From contig NZ_JAVFJK010000003.1 of NCBI RefSeq assembly GCF_030908215.1, positions 123,883-187,882 of the forward strand: a stretch of 64,000 bases of DNA, given 5' to 3'. Made by a program: the position numbers and the translations under genes. A model generated the notes under the pieces. It made no database searches and was not told the DNA's origin. It saw nothing but the letters and a program-made list of their open reading frames with translations. The DNA comes from Sinomonas sp. ASV486 (GTDB lineage: Bacteria > Actinomycetota > Actinomycetes > Actinomycetales > Micrococcaceae). Below, piece by piece: positions 30,602 to 39,814 of this stretch (within the stretch, counting starts at the first letter, position 1; every line of letters begins with the position of its first letter).

Positions 30602-31054
30602 ATGGACACCACATCAGACTCCACGCCTGACGCCTCCGCCACGGACGTCCAGGGAAAGGTCCAGCGGACCGATGCCGAGTGGCGTGCCCAGCTCACGCCG
30701 GACGAGTACCGCGTGCTCCGCGAGGCCGGTACCGAGCGGGCCTACACGGGAGAGTACTGGGATACGCACACGAAGGGCTCCTACCGTTGCCGCGCGTGCG
30801 GCGCAGAGCTCTTCACGAGCACCACGAAGTTCGATTCGCATTGCGGCTGGCCCTCATTCTGGGCGCCGCTTGCCGATGATTCCGTCATCTACCTGCACGA
30901 CCGGACCTTGGGCATGGACCGGGTGGAGGTCAGGTGCGCGACCTGCAACTCCCATCTCGGCCATGTCTTCGAGGGCGAGGGCTACGGGACGCCGACGGAC
31001 CAGCGATTCTGCATCAATTCGATCTCCCTAGTGCTCGTTCCGGACGAGAGCTGA
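30602..31054 (+). CDS. msrB: peptide-methionine (R)-S-oxide reductase
   Basis: Reduces methionine-R-sulfoxide in oxidised proteins. The 150-residue protein has the zinc CxxC pairs CRACG and CATCNSHLGHVF, DSHCGWPSFW, and the catalytic Cys in RFCINSISL near the C-terminus. The first 20 residues are a disordered Ser/Asp/Thr leader. ATG at 30602; an inverted-repeat terminator follows the gene. Confidence 0.95.
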   Translation: MDTTSDSTPDASATDVQGKVQRTDAEWRAQLTPDEYRVLREAGTERAYTGEYWDTHTKGSYRCRACGAELFTSTTKFDSHCGWPSFWAPLADDSVIYLHDRTLGMDRVEVRCATCNSHLGHVFEGEGYGTPTDQRFCINSISLVLVPDES

Positions 31055-31069
31055 ATCACACCCCCCGTT

Positions 31070-31113
31070 GAGGCGGGTCGCGCGCTGGCGAGGATCAGCG
31101 CGAGGCCCGCCTC
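31070..31113 (+). terminator. terminator of the msrB operon
   Basis: gaggcgggtcgcgcgctg pairs with cagcgcgaggcccgcctc (one bulge) 15 bp after the msrB stop. No U-run. The remaining bases to 31225 are AT-richer (CATAAT at 31136) and should hold the next promoter, but no paired -35 stands out. Confidence 0.65.
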
Positions 31114-31225
31114 CGTCGTCGCGCGTCCCCTCAAGCATAATTCTTTCTGATGCTCAAGCTATTTCAGACTCAGGCAAGCCGGTATCTCGCTACGCTCGGG
31201 GCAGCTGATAGAAAGCGAGAGTGAC

Positions 31226-32629
31226 ATGACCGCCAACGCTGTCGCGACCCCCGTCGCATCGAATCCCCTGCTCCCCGTCCAGGCCGACCCCGCCTGGCTC
31301 GCCCTCAAGGATGCTGCGATCTGCCTCCAGGGCCTCCAGTCCCAGGATGGCTCCGTGCCCGAGTCATCGGACGCCGAGCATGCCAGGGTCCTGGTCGACA
31401 CGATCGTCGCCGCCGTCGCAGCCCTCGCCCCCCGCTTCCCGCACGACGCCGAGTACCTCCGGCTGCTCCAGGAGGACTTCCGCTCGTGGGCAGCCACCGG
31501 ATTCGGTGTGCCCGACTTCCTCGACGCACTCGTCGCGTTCCAGCCCCAGCTTGATCGCACCGACGGCCGGCAGCACCTCGTGGTCTTCCCGATGTACACC
31601 CAGAACGGAAGCCGCAACCGTTACGTCGAGGCCGTCCTCGTGGAGGTCGTGTGGCCCGAGTTCGTCGCCGAGCTCGAGTCCGGCGCCTACAGCAACAAGC
31701 TCTTCGTTCCGATCCGCTTCCTCGACTTCACGCCCGGATATGCGACGAATTCCGCCGTCCTGTTCCCCGAGACCGTCGCGATGCGTTCGATCCCGACGTT
31801 CACGTGGGGCGCCATCTTCGCCGACCGTGAGGCCGCGCGCTTCCGCCGCGTGCTCGACGCCGCCGCGAAGGTCACGAATCTCGAGCTGCCTGCCGATGCC
31901 GCCGAGCTCGTCACGGACCAGAAGCTGGCCCAGGAGACGTTCGTGATGTGGGACCTCATCCACGACCGCACCCACATGCGCGGCGACCTGCCGTTCGACC
32001 CCTTCATGATCAAGCAGCGCATGCCGTTCTTCCTCTACTCGCTCGAGGAGCTCCGCTGTGACCTCACGGCGTTCCGCGAATCAGTCAGGATCGAGCGGGA
32101 CGAGAAGGCGGCTGCCGAGGCACGCCGGCACGCGAAGCTCGTCCAGTACGCCGTGATCTTCGACAGGATCTTCCGCTTCGCCATCACGGGAGGCCGGGTC
32201 CGCAACTACGACGGGCTCGGTGGGCAGCTGCTCTTCGCATGGATGCACCAGCACCACGTGCTCCACTGGACCGACACGAAGCTTACGATCGACTGGGACC
32301 GGGTGCCCGAGGTGGTGAGCGCCCTCGGCGATTCGATCGACGAGCTGTACTGGCGTTCCATTGACCGCCCGAAGGTGGCACACTGGCTCGCAGCGTACGA
32401 GCTCGTCTCGAACACCGTGACCCCCCATCCGGCATCGAGGTGGGCCAAGGGCCCCGACGCCCTGCCGCTGACGGGGACCCCGCGCGAGATCACGGACCAG
32501 GTCCTCGACGATGAGTTCCCGCTGTCGATGTTCTACGAGGCCCTGGAGAAGAAGATGCGCTCCGTGATCGAGTCCACCGCCGGCATCACCGGCGACACCG
32601 CGCTGCCCGGCCACCCGGACGCCGCGTGA
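31226..32629 (+). CDS. DUF6421 family protein
   Basis: A 467-residue cytoplasmic protein without a known domain. Visible features: many aromatic residues, FDPFMIKQRMPFF, HQHHVLHWTDTKLTIDW, and VTPHPASRWAKGPDALPLTG near the C-terminus. I recall this as DUF6421 from streptomycetes, where it also precedes an SDR and a threonine aldolase; function unknown. The stop overlaps the next start by 4 bp (GTGA). A weak AAAGCGAGAG ribosome site precedes the ATG. Confidence 0.65.
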   Translation: MTANAVATPVASNPLLPVQADPAWLALKDAAICLQGLQSQDGSVPESSDAEHARVLVDTIVAAVAALAPRFPHDAEYLRLLQEDFRSWAATGFGVPDFLDALVAFQPQLDRTDGRQHLVVFPMYTQNGSRNRYVEAVLVEVVWPEFVAELESGAYSNKLFVPIRFLDFTPGYATNSAVLFPETVAMRSIPTFTWGAIFADREAARFRRVLDAAAKVTNLELPADAAELVTDQKLAQETFVMWDLIHDRTHMRGDLPFDPFMIKQRMPFFLYSLEELRCDLTAFRESVRIERDEKAAAEARRHAKLVQYAVIFDRIFRFAITGGRVRNYDGLGGQLLFAWMHQHHVLHWTDTKLTIDWDRVPEVVSALGDSIDELYWRSIDRPKVAHWLAAYELVSNTVTPHPASRWAKGPDALPLTGTPREITDQVLDDEFPLSMFYEALEKKMRSVIESTAGITGDTALPGHPDAA

Positions 32630-33399
32630 AGCCGGAGCCGACTCCGGGCCCGGGCGCGCAGGGCGCGGTCGTCGTCGTCGCTGGAGCCACCTCGGCTTCC
32701 GGGCGCGCGGCGGTCCGCGCCCTGCGCGCTGCCGGCGCAACGCCGATCGCCGTGGGCAGCGACGCCGCCCGGCTCGCCGCAGCGTTCGGGGAGCCGGGCG
32801 CGCGCGACGGCGCGGTCCCCCAGCGAACCTGCGACCTCGCCGACTTCGGGGCTGTCCAATCGCTCGCCGCGGACGTGCGTGGCGCATTCGGCGCCGTTGA
32901 CGGTGTGATCCACCTCGTGGGCGGATGGCGTGGCGGCGGGACCTTCGCCGACCAGAGCGACGCAGACTGGGACTTCCTCGCCCGCGGCGGCATCACGACG
33001 CTGCGGAACACTTCCCGGGCGTTCTTCGAAGACGTCGCCGCGTCGCAGCGCGGGCGCTTCGCCATGGTGTCCTCGACGACGCTGGCCCGGCCCAGTGCCG
33101 CCAACGCGAACTACCAGGCCGCCAAGGCCGCCGCCGAGGCCTGGACGAGGTCGATGGCCCAGGGCCTCTCGCTCCTGGAGTCCGCGCGCAAGGAGGATCC
33201 GAAACCTCAGACGAGCGCCGCCGTCGTACTCGCGGTCAAAGCGCTCCTCGACGAGGCGATGCGCGCCGCCGAGCCGAACCGCCGGTTTCCCGGCTACACG
33301 CACGTCGACGTCCTGGCTGCGCGCGCTGTGGCCCTCTTCTCCGACGATGCCGCCGACGTCAACGGCTCCCGCATCGATCTGACCGCCTCATCGATCTGA
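32626..33399 (+). CDS. short-chain dehydrogenase/reductase
   Basis: A 257-residue SDR. The nucleotide-binding turn is VVVAGATSASGRA, then GVIHLVGGWRGGG, the catalytic Ser region MVSSTTLARPS, and an NYQAAKAA block matching YxxxK. The substrate is unknown. It is translationally coupled to the DUF6421 gene (4-bp overlap) and followed 29 bp later by the threonine aldolase, so it may act on a related beta-hydroxy amino acid or aldehyde; that is inference. Confidence 0.85.
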   Translation: MKPEPTPGPGAQGAVVVVAGATSASGRAAVRALRAAGATPIAVGSDAARLAAAFGEPGARDGAVPQRTCDLADFGAVQSLAADVRGAFGAVDGVIHLVGGWRGGGTFADQSDADWDFLARGGITTLRNTSRAFFEDVAASQRGRFAMVSSTTLARPSAANANYQAAKAAAEAWTRSMAQGLSLLESARKEDPKPQTSAAVVLAVKALLDEAMRAAEPNRRFPGYTHVDVLAARAVALFSDDAADVNGSRIDLTASSI

Positions 33400-33428
33400 C
33401 CGCCTGATCCCCGCCCCGACCTTAGGCT

Positions 33429-34547
33429 GTGACTGTGACTTCCTTCCCCTCTGCTTCTGACGTGTCTGCGCACGCCCTGTCCCCCTCGGCCCCGGCCGGA
33501 TGGCCCCTGCACGACGCCTCGGTCCGCGGCTTCGCGTCCGACAACTACTCGGGCGCCCAGCCCGAGGTGCTCGCGGCCCTCGCGGCGGCGAACGGCGGGC
33601 ATCAGGTCGCCTACGGCGAGGACGAGTACACGGCGCGGCTCCAGAGCGAGATGACCGCGCTCTTCGGCGCCAGCGTCGAGGCCTACCCGGTGTTCAACGG
33701 GACGGGGGCCAACGTCGTGTCGCTCCAGTCGCTCGTGCCGCGCTGGGGCGCGGTCGTGTGCGCGACGACGGCCCACATCAACGTCGACGAGAACGGCGCC
33801 CCGGAGCGCGTGGGCGGGCTCAAGCTGCTGTCCGTGCCCGCAGAGGACGGCAAGCTCACCCCAGAGCTCATCGACCGCGAGGCCTGGGGCTGGGGCGACG
33901 AACACCGCGCACAGCCTCTCGCGGTCTCCATCACGCAGACCACTGAACTGGGCACGCGGTACTCGGTGGCCGAGATCAAGGCGATCACCGACCACGCGCA
34001 CGCCCTCGGCATGAAGGTCCATATGGACGGCGCACGCCTCGCGAACGCCGCCGCCGGCCTGGCGATCCCGGTCCGGGAGTTCACCACGGACGCCGGCATC
34101 GACGTGCTCTCGTTCGGCGGGACGAAGAACGGCATGCTCTTCGGCGAGTGCGTCGTAGCCCTCAGCCCCGAGGCATCGCGGGGCCTGACGTACCTGCGCA
34201 AGATGGACATGCAGCTCGCCTCCAAGATGCGGTTCGTCTCGGCGCAGTTCCTGGCCTTGCTGGAAGACGACCTGTGGCTGCGCTCGGCCGCCCACGCCAA
34301 CGCGATGGCGGCGCGGCTGCGCGCAGCGGTCGAAGGAGTTGACGGCGTAGAGCTCACCCAGGCGACCGAGTCCAACGGAGTCTTCGCGATCCTGCCCGAG
34401 GGGGTCGCGGATCGTCTGCGCGCACGGTTCCGCTTCTACGACTGGAACCCTGCACGGCGTGAGGTCCGCTGGATGTGCTCCTTCGACACGACGGAGGACG
34501 ACGTGGACGCGTTCGCTGCCGCGCTCAAGGAGGAAGTGGCCCGCTAG
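33429..34547 (+). CDS. ltaE: low-specificity threonine aldolase / beta-eliminating lyase
   Basis: PLP enzyme splitting L-threonine to glycine and acetaldehyde. The 372-residue protein has FASDNYSGAQPEVL, the acid/His region, HMDGARLANAAAG, and the PLP lysine in LSFGGTKNGMLFGE, all of the aldolase group. The GTG at 33429 was kept; a second GTG six bases later is equally possible. It is the last gene of the DUF6421-SDR-aldolase trio. Confidence 0.9.
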   Translation: MTVTSFPSASDVSAHALSPSAPAGWPLHDASVRGFASDNYSGAQPEVLAALAAANGGHQVAYGEDEYTARLQSEMTALFGASVEAYPVFNGTGANVVSLQSLVPRWGAVVCATTAHINVDENGAPERVGGLKLLSVPAEDGKLTPELIDREAWGWGDEHRAQPLAVSITQTTELGTRYSVAEIKAITDHAHALGMKVHMDGARLANAAAGLAIPVREFTTDAGIDVLSFGGTKNGMLFGECVVALSPEASRGLTYLRKMDMQLASKMRFVSAQFLALLEDDLWLRSAAHANAMAARLRAAVEGVDGVELTQATESNGVFAILPEGVADRLRARFRFYDWNPARREVRWMCSFDTTEDDVDAFAAALKEEVAR

Positions 34548-34629
34548 GCGGCTCGGCCTCCCGAGCGGGCCCAGCACCCAGCTCCGGCGTGCCGCTCCCC
34601 CCAGACTCGTGGGCCCGGCGTACCCTGTG

Positions 34630-35223
34630 ATGGTGACCGCATCAGCACATCTGCCTGCGGACTTCTTGGCCGCCCTCCGTTCCTTGCGGAGTGCCACGAG
34701 CGCGGCTCGCCCGGGGGGCCTCCGCCTCGAAGAGATCCCGGCACCCGCACGGCTCGCCAAGTACGCCGTGGCGCTCGAGGCCGACGTCATCGAGGGAGAC
34801 GAAGAGCTCGCCACGGGACGCTTCATCGTCCTGCACGATCCCGAGCCGCCCGAGGTGTGGGCGGGCACGTTCCGTGTCGTGACCTACATCCGGGCGCAGC
34901 TCGAGCCGGAGATGGGCAACGATGCGCTCCTGGGCTCGGTGGCATGGACCTGGCTCGTCGAGTCCCTCGAGAAGCACCACGCCCAGTACACCGCAGCGGG
35001 CGGAACGGCCACCCGTGTGCTGTCCGAGACCTATGGGACCCTCGCAGACCGCAGCGACACGATCGACATCGAGCTGCGGGCCTCCTGGACTCCGGCCGGC
35101 CCTGATCTCACCGACCATCTCGAAGCCTGGTGTGACATGGTGGCGACGTTCGCCGGGGTGCCGCCACTCCCCGCCGGCGTCTCCGCGCTCCCCCGCCGCG
35201 GCCGCCGGGCCGAGTCCCGTTGA
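34630..35223 (+). CDS. DUF3000 family protein
   Basis: A 197-residue actinobacterial protein of unknown function. Notable: LEEIPAPARLAKYAVALEADV, LATGRFIVLHDP, LVESLEKHHAQYTAAGGT, and TRVLSETYG. This family commonly lies directly upstream of ribonuclease D, as here (38 bp). No membrane segment. The ATG at 34630 is used; a GTG three bases later is possible. Confidence 0.8.
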   Translation: MVTASAHLPADFLAALRSLRSATSAARPGGLRLEEIPAPARLAKYAVALEADVIEGDEELATGRFIVLHDPEPPEVWAGTFRVVTYIRAQLEPEMGNDALLGSVAWTWLVESLEKHHAQYTAAGGTATRVLSETYGTLADRSDTIDIELRASWTPAGPDLTDHLEAWCDMVATFAGVPPLPAGVSALPRRGRRAESR

Positions 35224-35261
35224 CCGGTGAAATCCGACGACGGCGCTAGACTGGCGGAATC

Positions 35262-36656
35262 ATGACCGCGGAGCCCCAGGACGACACCCACGAAAGCACG
35301 GGGACGGGAGCGGGCGGCGGACCGCGGACGGGCCCGGAGGCCGATCCGGACTCGGAGCCCAGCAGAGCAGTTCCGAAGGACGCTCCGCAGAGCATCGTCG
35401 TCGACGGCTTCGAAGTGCCCATCCCGGCCGTCGTCGAGCTCGACGAACCGCGCGATGGCGTTCCGCTGGTCATCTCCACCCCTGAGGGGCTCGAGCGCGC
35501 TGCCACCGCGCTGGCAGCGGGCACAGGTCCGGCAGGCGTCGACGCCGAGCGCGCCTCGGGCTTCCGCTACGGCCAGCGCGCCTTCCTGGTGCAGATCCGG
35601 CGCGATGGGGCGGGGACCTGGCTCATCGACCCCGAGGCGTTCGAGGACCTCTCAGTCATCAACGAGGCGCTCTCGGGCGTCGAGTGGATCATCCACGCCT
35701 CGACGCAGGACCTTCCCTGCCTGTCCGAGCTCGGGATGTGGCCCGATGAGCTGTTCGACACTGAGCTCGCCGCGCGTCTGGCGGGCCTTCCACGCGTGGG
35801 CCTCGCCGCCGTCGTCGAGCAGATGCTCGGGTTCGGCCTCGCGAAGGAGCATTCGGCGGCCGACTGGTCGACGCGCCCCCTCCCCGAACCCTGGCTGCGC
35901 TATGCGGCGCTCGACGTCGAGGTTCTCGTCGAACTGCGCGACGAGCTCGCGGACCTCCTCGAGTCTCAAGGCAAGCTCGGCATCGCTCAGGAGGAGTTCG
36001 CCGCGATCCTGGCCGCGGGCCTCCCCGAGCCCAAGCCCGAACCCTGGCGCCGCACGTCCGGTGTGCACCAGATCCGCGACCGTCGCGAACTTGCGGCCGT
36101 CCGTGAACTCTGGCTCGAGCGGGACGCTCTGGCCCAGAAGCGGGACATCGCCCCCGGCAAGCTCATTCCGGACTCTGCGCTCGTCGCCGTAGCCCGCGCG
36201 ATGCCCACCACCGTGCCGCAGTTGCTCACCACGAAGGGGTTCCACGGACGGGCTGCGCAGCGCGAGGCACCGCGCTGGCTGAGGGCGATCTCGGCGGCGC
36301 GGCGCCTCGACGAGCTTCCCCCTCTCCACGTCTCCAGCTCGGGACCGCCTCCGCCCCGCGCGTGGGACGATCGCGACCCCGCGGCCGCCGCACGGCTCAA
36401 GACCGCCCGCCCACGCATTGCCTCGGTCGCCGAGGGCCTCGGGATGCCCACGGAGAACCTGCTGACTCCGGACTACCTGCGCCGGGTCGCCTGGCGGCCA
36501 CCCGAGCCGCTCACCGATGAGTCCCTCGCCTCCGCCCTGCGGGACCTGGGCGCCCGCAAGTGGCAGATCGCGCGCGTGGTCCCCACGCTGCTCGACGCGT
36601 TCGAGCACCCCGAACCCCTCAAGCCGAAGGAGCGCGGGGCGTCCGGGGATCAATGA
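35262..36656 (+). CDS. rnd: ribonuclease D-like exonuclease
   Basis: A 464-residue 3'-5' exonuclease. Its N-terminal DEDD domain has DAERASGFRYG (first acids), IHASTQDLPCLSELG, DTELAARL, and WLRYAALDVEVLVEL (YxxxD). An HRDC domain (about 265-345: ELAAVRELWLERDALAQKRD) follows, then a C-terminal extension. An acidic low-complexity leader (1-40) precedes it. The 3' end overlaps the response-regulator gene on the other strand by 38 bp. Confidence 0.9.
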   Translation: MTAEPQDDTHESTGTGAGGGPRTGPEADPDSEPSRAVPKDAPQSIVVDGFEVPIPAVVELDEPRDGVPLVISTPEGLERAATALAAGTGPAGVDAERASGFRYGQRAFLVQIRRDGAGTWLIDPEAFEDLSVINEALSGVEWIIHASTQDLPCLSELGMWPDELFDTELAARLAGLPRVGLAAVVEQMLGFGLAKEHSAADWSTRPLPEPWLRYAALDVEVLVELRDELADLLESQGKLGIAQEEFAAILAAGLPEPKPEPWRRTSGVHQIRDRRELAAVRELWLERDALAQKRDIAPGKLIPDSALVAVARAMPTTVPQLLTTKGFHGRAAQREAPRWLRAISAARRLDELPPLHVSSSGPPPPRAWDDRDPAAAARLKTARPRIASVAEGLGMPTENLLTPDYLRRVAWRPPEPLTDESLASALRDLGARKWQIARVVPTLLDAFEHPEPLKPKERGASGDQ

Positions 36657-37296
36657 ACCCGGCCTCATCGGCGGCGATGACCGCCTGCGTCCTGTCCCGG
36701 ACCCCGAGTTTGGCGAGCACGGACCCAACGTGCGTCTTGACCGTCTCCGACGCCACGAACATCGTCGCGGCGATCTCGGCGTTTCTCATCCCTCGGGCCA
36801 CCGCACGCAGCACGGCCTCCTCGCGCGGCGTGAGCCGGGCCCAGCCTTCGCCGCGTTGCGGCACCTCCTGCTCGGAGCCCTGCGCCGCGTGCGCGGCAAG
36901 GGCACGGATGGCCTCAGGGAAGACGAGACTCTCGCCCGCGGCAACTGCCTCGATGGCGGTGGCGAGTTCCTCGGGCCGGGCGCGTTTGAGCAGGAATCCC
37001 GACGCATCAGCCCGGAGCGCCGCGAAAACGTAGTCGTCGCTGCCGAACGTCGTGAGCACGAGAATCTTGGGCGGCGACGGCCGAGAGACAAGGATCCGGG
37101 TTGCCTCGATGCCGTCGATTCCCGGCATCCGCACATCCATGAGCACGACGTCGGGCCGGACCTCGCGCGCGACGCTCACCGCCTCCGCGCCGTCCGCGGC
37201 CTCGCCCACAACGTCGATCCCCCCGGCCGCGGCGAGCAGGGCCCGCAGGCCCGAGCGGACCAGCGCGTCGTCGTCCGCGAGCACCACCGTCACCAT
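36619..37296 (-). CDS. NarL/LuxR-family response regulator
   Basis: 225 residues. Receiver domain 1-120 with acids DDD near residue 8-10, phospho-acceptor Asp54 in VLMDVRMPGIDG, Thr in LTTFG and Lys in FLLKRARP. LuxR helix-turn-helix at about 159-212 (LTPREEAVLRAVARGMRNAEI). It is the partner of the kinase just upstream, whose gene overlaps its start by 7 bp. The target genes are unknown. Confidence 0.92.
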   Translation of the reverse strand: MVTVVLADDDALVRSGLRALLAAAGGIDVVGEAADGAEAVSVAREVRPDVVLMDVRMPGIDGIEATRILVSRPSPPKILVLTTFGSDDYVFAALRADASGFLLKRARPEELATAIEAVAAGESLVFPEAIRALAAHAAQGSEQEVPQRGEGWARLTPREEAVLRAVARGMRNAEIAATMFVASETVKTHVGSVLAKLGVRDRTQAVIAADEAGFIDPRTPRAPSA

Positions 37297-38546
37297 GGGT
37301 CTCCGCCCTCCATCCGGTCTCCTCTGTCGCCCAGCGGCAGGGCACCGACCACCGTCCACGTCCCGTCGCTCCGGCCCGCCTCGAGGCTGCCTCCCCGAAG
37401 GAGCACCCGCTCGCGCAGGCCGAGCAGTCCCCGGCCCGTGGACGGCGTGCCGGGCCTCGCGCACACGAGCGTGCCCGGGTCAGAGGGGTTCGTGACACGG
37501 ATCCGCAGCCACGCGCCGTCGAGCGCGAGCCACACGTGGGCCACCGGCTCGGCGCCGTGCCGCAGCGCGTTCGTCAGTGCCTCCTGGACCATCCGGTACG
37601 CCTCGCGGGACGCCCCCGCCGGCAGCGCGCCAGTCCGGCACGCGCGATCGGCGGTCAGGTGGACGGTGAGGCCCGCGGCGCTGAACGTGGCAACCAGCTC
37701 GTCGAGCTGCGCGAGCCCGGGCGGTTCAGCCAGCGTGCCCGAGGCCTGGGGGCTTCCCGGGTCGCGGAGCACCGCGAGCGCGGCGTCGAGCTCCCCCTGG
37801 GCCCGGCGCCCGGTCTCCTCGACTGCTGTGAGCGCCGCGTAGGCCGCGCCGGGATCAGTGCCGAGCTGGGCCCGTGCCGCGGCCGCTTGGAGCGTCGTCA
37901 CGGTGAGCGCGTGGCCGATCGAGTCATGGAGTTCGCGGGCGAGGTGGTTCCTTGCCGCGGCGGCGCGGGCCTCGCGTTCGGCGAGAGCCACCCGCTGTCC
38001 CGCGGAGGGCCCGAGCAGGAACGCCGCCCATCGGGGCAGCTGCGATACGACCACGGTCAGGAGCGCCGCCGAGGCGAGCGTGCCCGCGGACAGCAGCACC
38101 GCCGTCGTGCCCGTACCGACGCCCTCGAGCAGGCCTGGGATCAGGCCGGGGCCGCCGCCCAGCGCGTCGACGGCGACCGCAGCGGTCGCGGGGAGGAGAA
38201 TCACGAGGAAGACCGCCGCGAGGAACCCTGTGGCGAGGTGGACGCCGAACCAGAGCGCGGCTCGGAGCACGTCGCCTAGCTCAGCAGGGGGCGCGTCTCG
38301 GCCCAGCCGGGTCCCGAGGAGCTCGTCGGAGGCTGTGCGTTCGAGGGACGCCGTGACACGCAGCGCCGCTGGCACCGCGAAAAGGCCGATCGCCACGCCC
38401 GTGCCGAACAGCGGCGCGAGCGGATTGACCGACCCGAAGCGGTAGAGGGCAATCGCCCACACGACGACAGCGACATACGGGGCGGACAGCAGGCTGCCGA
38501 GCAGGACGAACAGGATCCGCTTCACCAACCGCGCCATGGCTCCCAT
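37290..38546 (-). CDS. NarL-type sensor histidine kinase
   Basis: 418 residues. Four membrane segments (about 11-33, 42-62, 100-127, 148-170), a HisKA_3 helix with phospho-His207 in RELHDSIGHAL, and an HATPase domain with NALRHGAEPVAHV (N box) and GLLGLRERV (G box). There is no sensor domain outside the membrane, so it may sense the membrane or the neighbouring membrane protein. The ATG at 38546 has GAGGG six nt upstream. It lies 9 bp from the frameshifted gene upstream, so the three form an operon. Confidence 0.92.
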   Translation of the reverse strand: MGAMARLVKRILFVLLGSLLSAPYVAVVVWAIALYRFGSVNPLAPLFGTGVAIGLFAVPAALRVTASLERTASDELLGTRLGRDAPPAELGDVLRAALWFGVHLATGFLAAVFLVILLPATAAVAVDALGGGPGLIPGLLEGVGTGTTAVLLSAGTLASAALLTVVVSQLPRWAAFLLGPSAGQRVALAEREARAAAARNHLARELHDSIGHALTVTTLQAAAARAQLGTDPGAAYAALTAVEETGRRAQGELDAALAVLRDPGSPQASGTLAEPPGLAQLDELVATFSAAGLTVHLTADRACRTGALPAGASREAYRMVQEALTNALRHGAEPVAHVWLALDGAWLRIRVTNPSDPGTLVCARPGTPSTGRGLLGLRERVLLRGGSLEAGRSDGTWTVVGALPLGDRGDRMEGGDPW

Positions 38547-38555
38547 TGTGATCCC

Positions 38556-39652
38556 TCAGGCGCTGCGGCCGCAGCGGTGGCACACGCCGCGCCGGCGCAG
38601 CCAATACGCGACGGCGGCCGTGGCGAGGGCCACCGACCAGAGTGGCCACAGCAGCCCAGGACCGAATGCGCCCCAGTCGGACCATGTGAGGCCCGAGGGC
38701 GCGTCCGAGGACATGGCGAGCCCCGCTCGGACCATCATGACGCTCGCGGGAACGAGCATCGCGGCGACTGCCAGTGCCGGGATCAGGGCCGCGAGGGGTG
38801 CGACCCTCCTGCCGCCGAGCCATGGCACCCACGTGGGGATCCGCTCGCCCCACCGGGCCACGAGGCCCCACGTGAGGGAGGCGCCCAGAGTGGCCATCGA
38901 CGCGAGACCGGCGGCGGCCGCGAGCCCGCCTCGTCGCGGAGGGACGCGTACGCCGTCGCGTTGATCCCCAGCGGAATGCCGGCAACCCACGCGAAGCGCG
39001 TCGTCGCGTAGACGAGGGGGATGGCCACGGCCGTCCACGTCGCGAAGGTGACCCAATGACGCGGCGACCGTGGGGCGCCGTCGTGCGTGTCACGACGGCC
39101 GCACGCGGCGCACCGGCCGCGGTTTTCCCGCACGGCCACGACGGCCGCTCCCGCCCACAGACCCGCGACGGCCAGGACTGCGTACTCGTTGACGAACTGG
39201 TCCCACGGGATGTCACGGCCGTCGAACCAGGCCGGGTCCGAGAACGCCTTGACCACGAGCAGGGGGAGGTACCCAGCGACGGCAAGCATGCCGGATTCCG
39301 CAATGAGCGTGAGGAATGCCAGGGCCACGGCGGCCGCGAACGCGACGGCGCCCCCTGTCAGGAGCGCGGACGGCGCCCGGCGCCGCGACAGGAGGGCGCC
39401 GAGCCCTGCGCCTGCCAACGCCGCGGCAACGGCCACGCCCGCCGCTGGCTCCCACGGCCATCCGCTGCTGAGGAGGTCCGGTGACGGCCTTGTGCCGGCA
39501 CCGAGCGGGTACGGGTGTCCAAGGGCGATCCACCCCAGGACAGCCGCGGCATAGGCGAGCGATGCGAAGCCCGCGAGGGGTGCAATCCTCCTCGGCTGTG
39601 TGTGGCGCAAAGGGCGCGTGTGAGGTGTGCTGGATGCCATGCTTGTTCTCAT
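38556..39652 (-). pseudogene. polytopic membrane protein gene with a frameshift
   Basis: The first frame (from ATG 39652, AGGAGG eight nt upstream) has several membrane helices, a CAACG motif and ends its credible part at GINATAYASLRDEAG. The second frame takes over with GLAAAAGLASMATLG, more helices and a final CHRCGR. The two join cleanly if one G is added in the minus-strand GGG (plus-strand CCC at 38925-38927). As given, translation leaves frame and stops at about 38783. It may be a real mutation or a sequencing error. The function is unknown; linkage to the kinase pair suggests a shared process. Confidence 0.7.
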
Positions 39653-39737
39653 GGCTCCAGCCTCCTCGTGGCGCTGGATGCAGGCCTCCCTCGTGAGAGT
39701 GGACCCTCTCCCCCGCAGGGGGTGCTTTCCGACCGGA

Positions 39738-39766
39738 TTGCACTCGAAGTTACTCATCAGTAACAT
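39738..39766 (+). promoter_or_regulatory. fadAB promoter overlapped by a palindromic operator
   Basis: TTGCAC (39738-39743) and TAACAT (39761-39766) at 17-bp spacing form a good promoter 49 bp before fadA. The perfect inverted repeat gttact-catc-agtaac (39749-39764) covers the spacer and most of the -10, the place for a repressor. The size and symmetry are like TetR-family fatty-acid regulators. No regulator gene is adjacent. The rest of the 162-bp gap holds the divergent membrane gene's 5' region. Confidence 0.65.
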
Positions 39767-39814
39767 GAAGTGTGAGGGCGGCCACGCCCTGTCGAGACAT
39801 CCAAGGAGCTGTCC

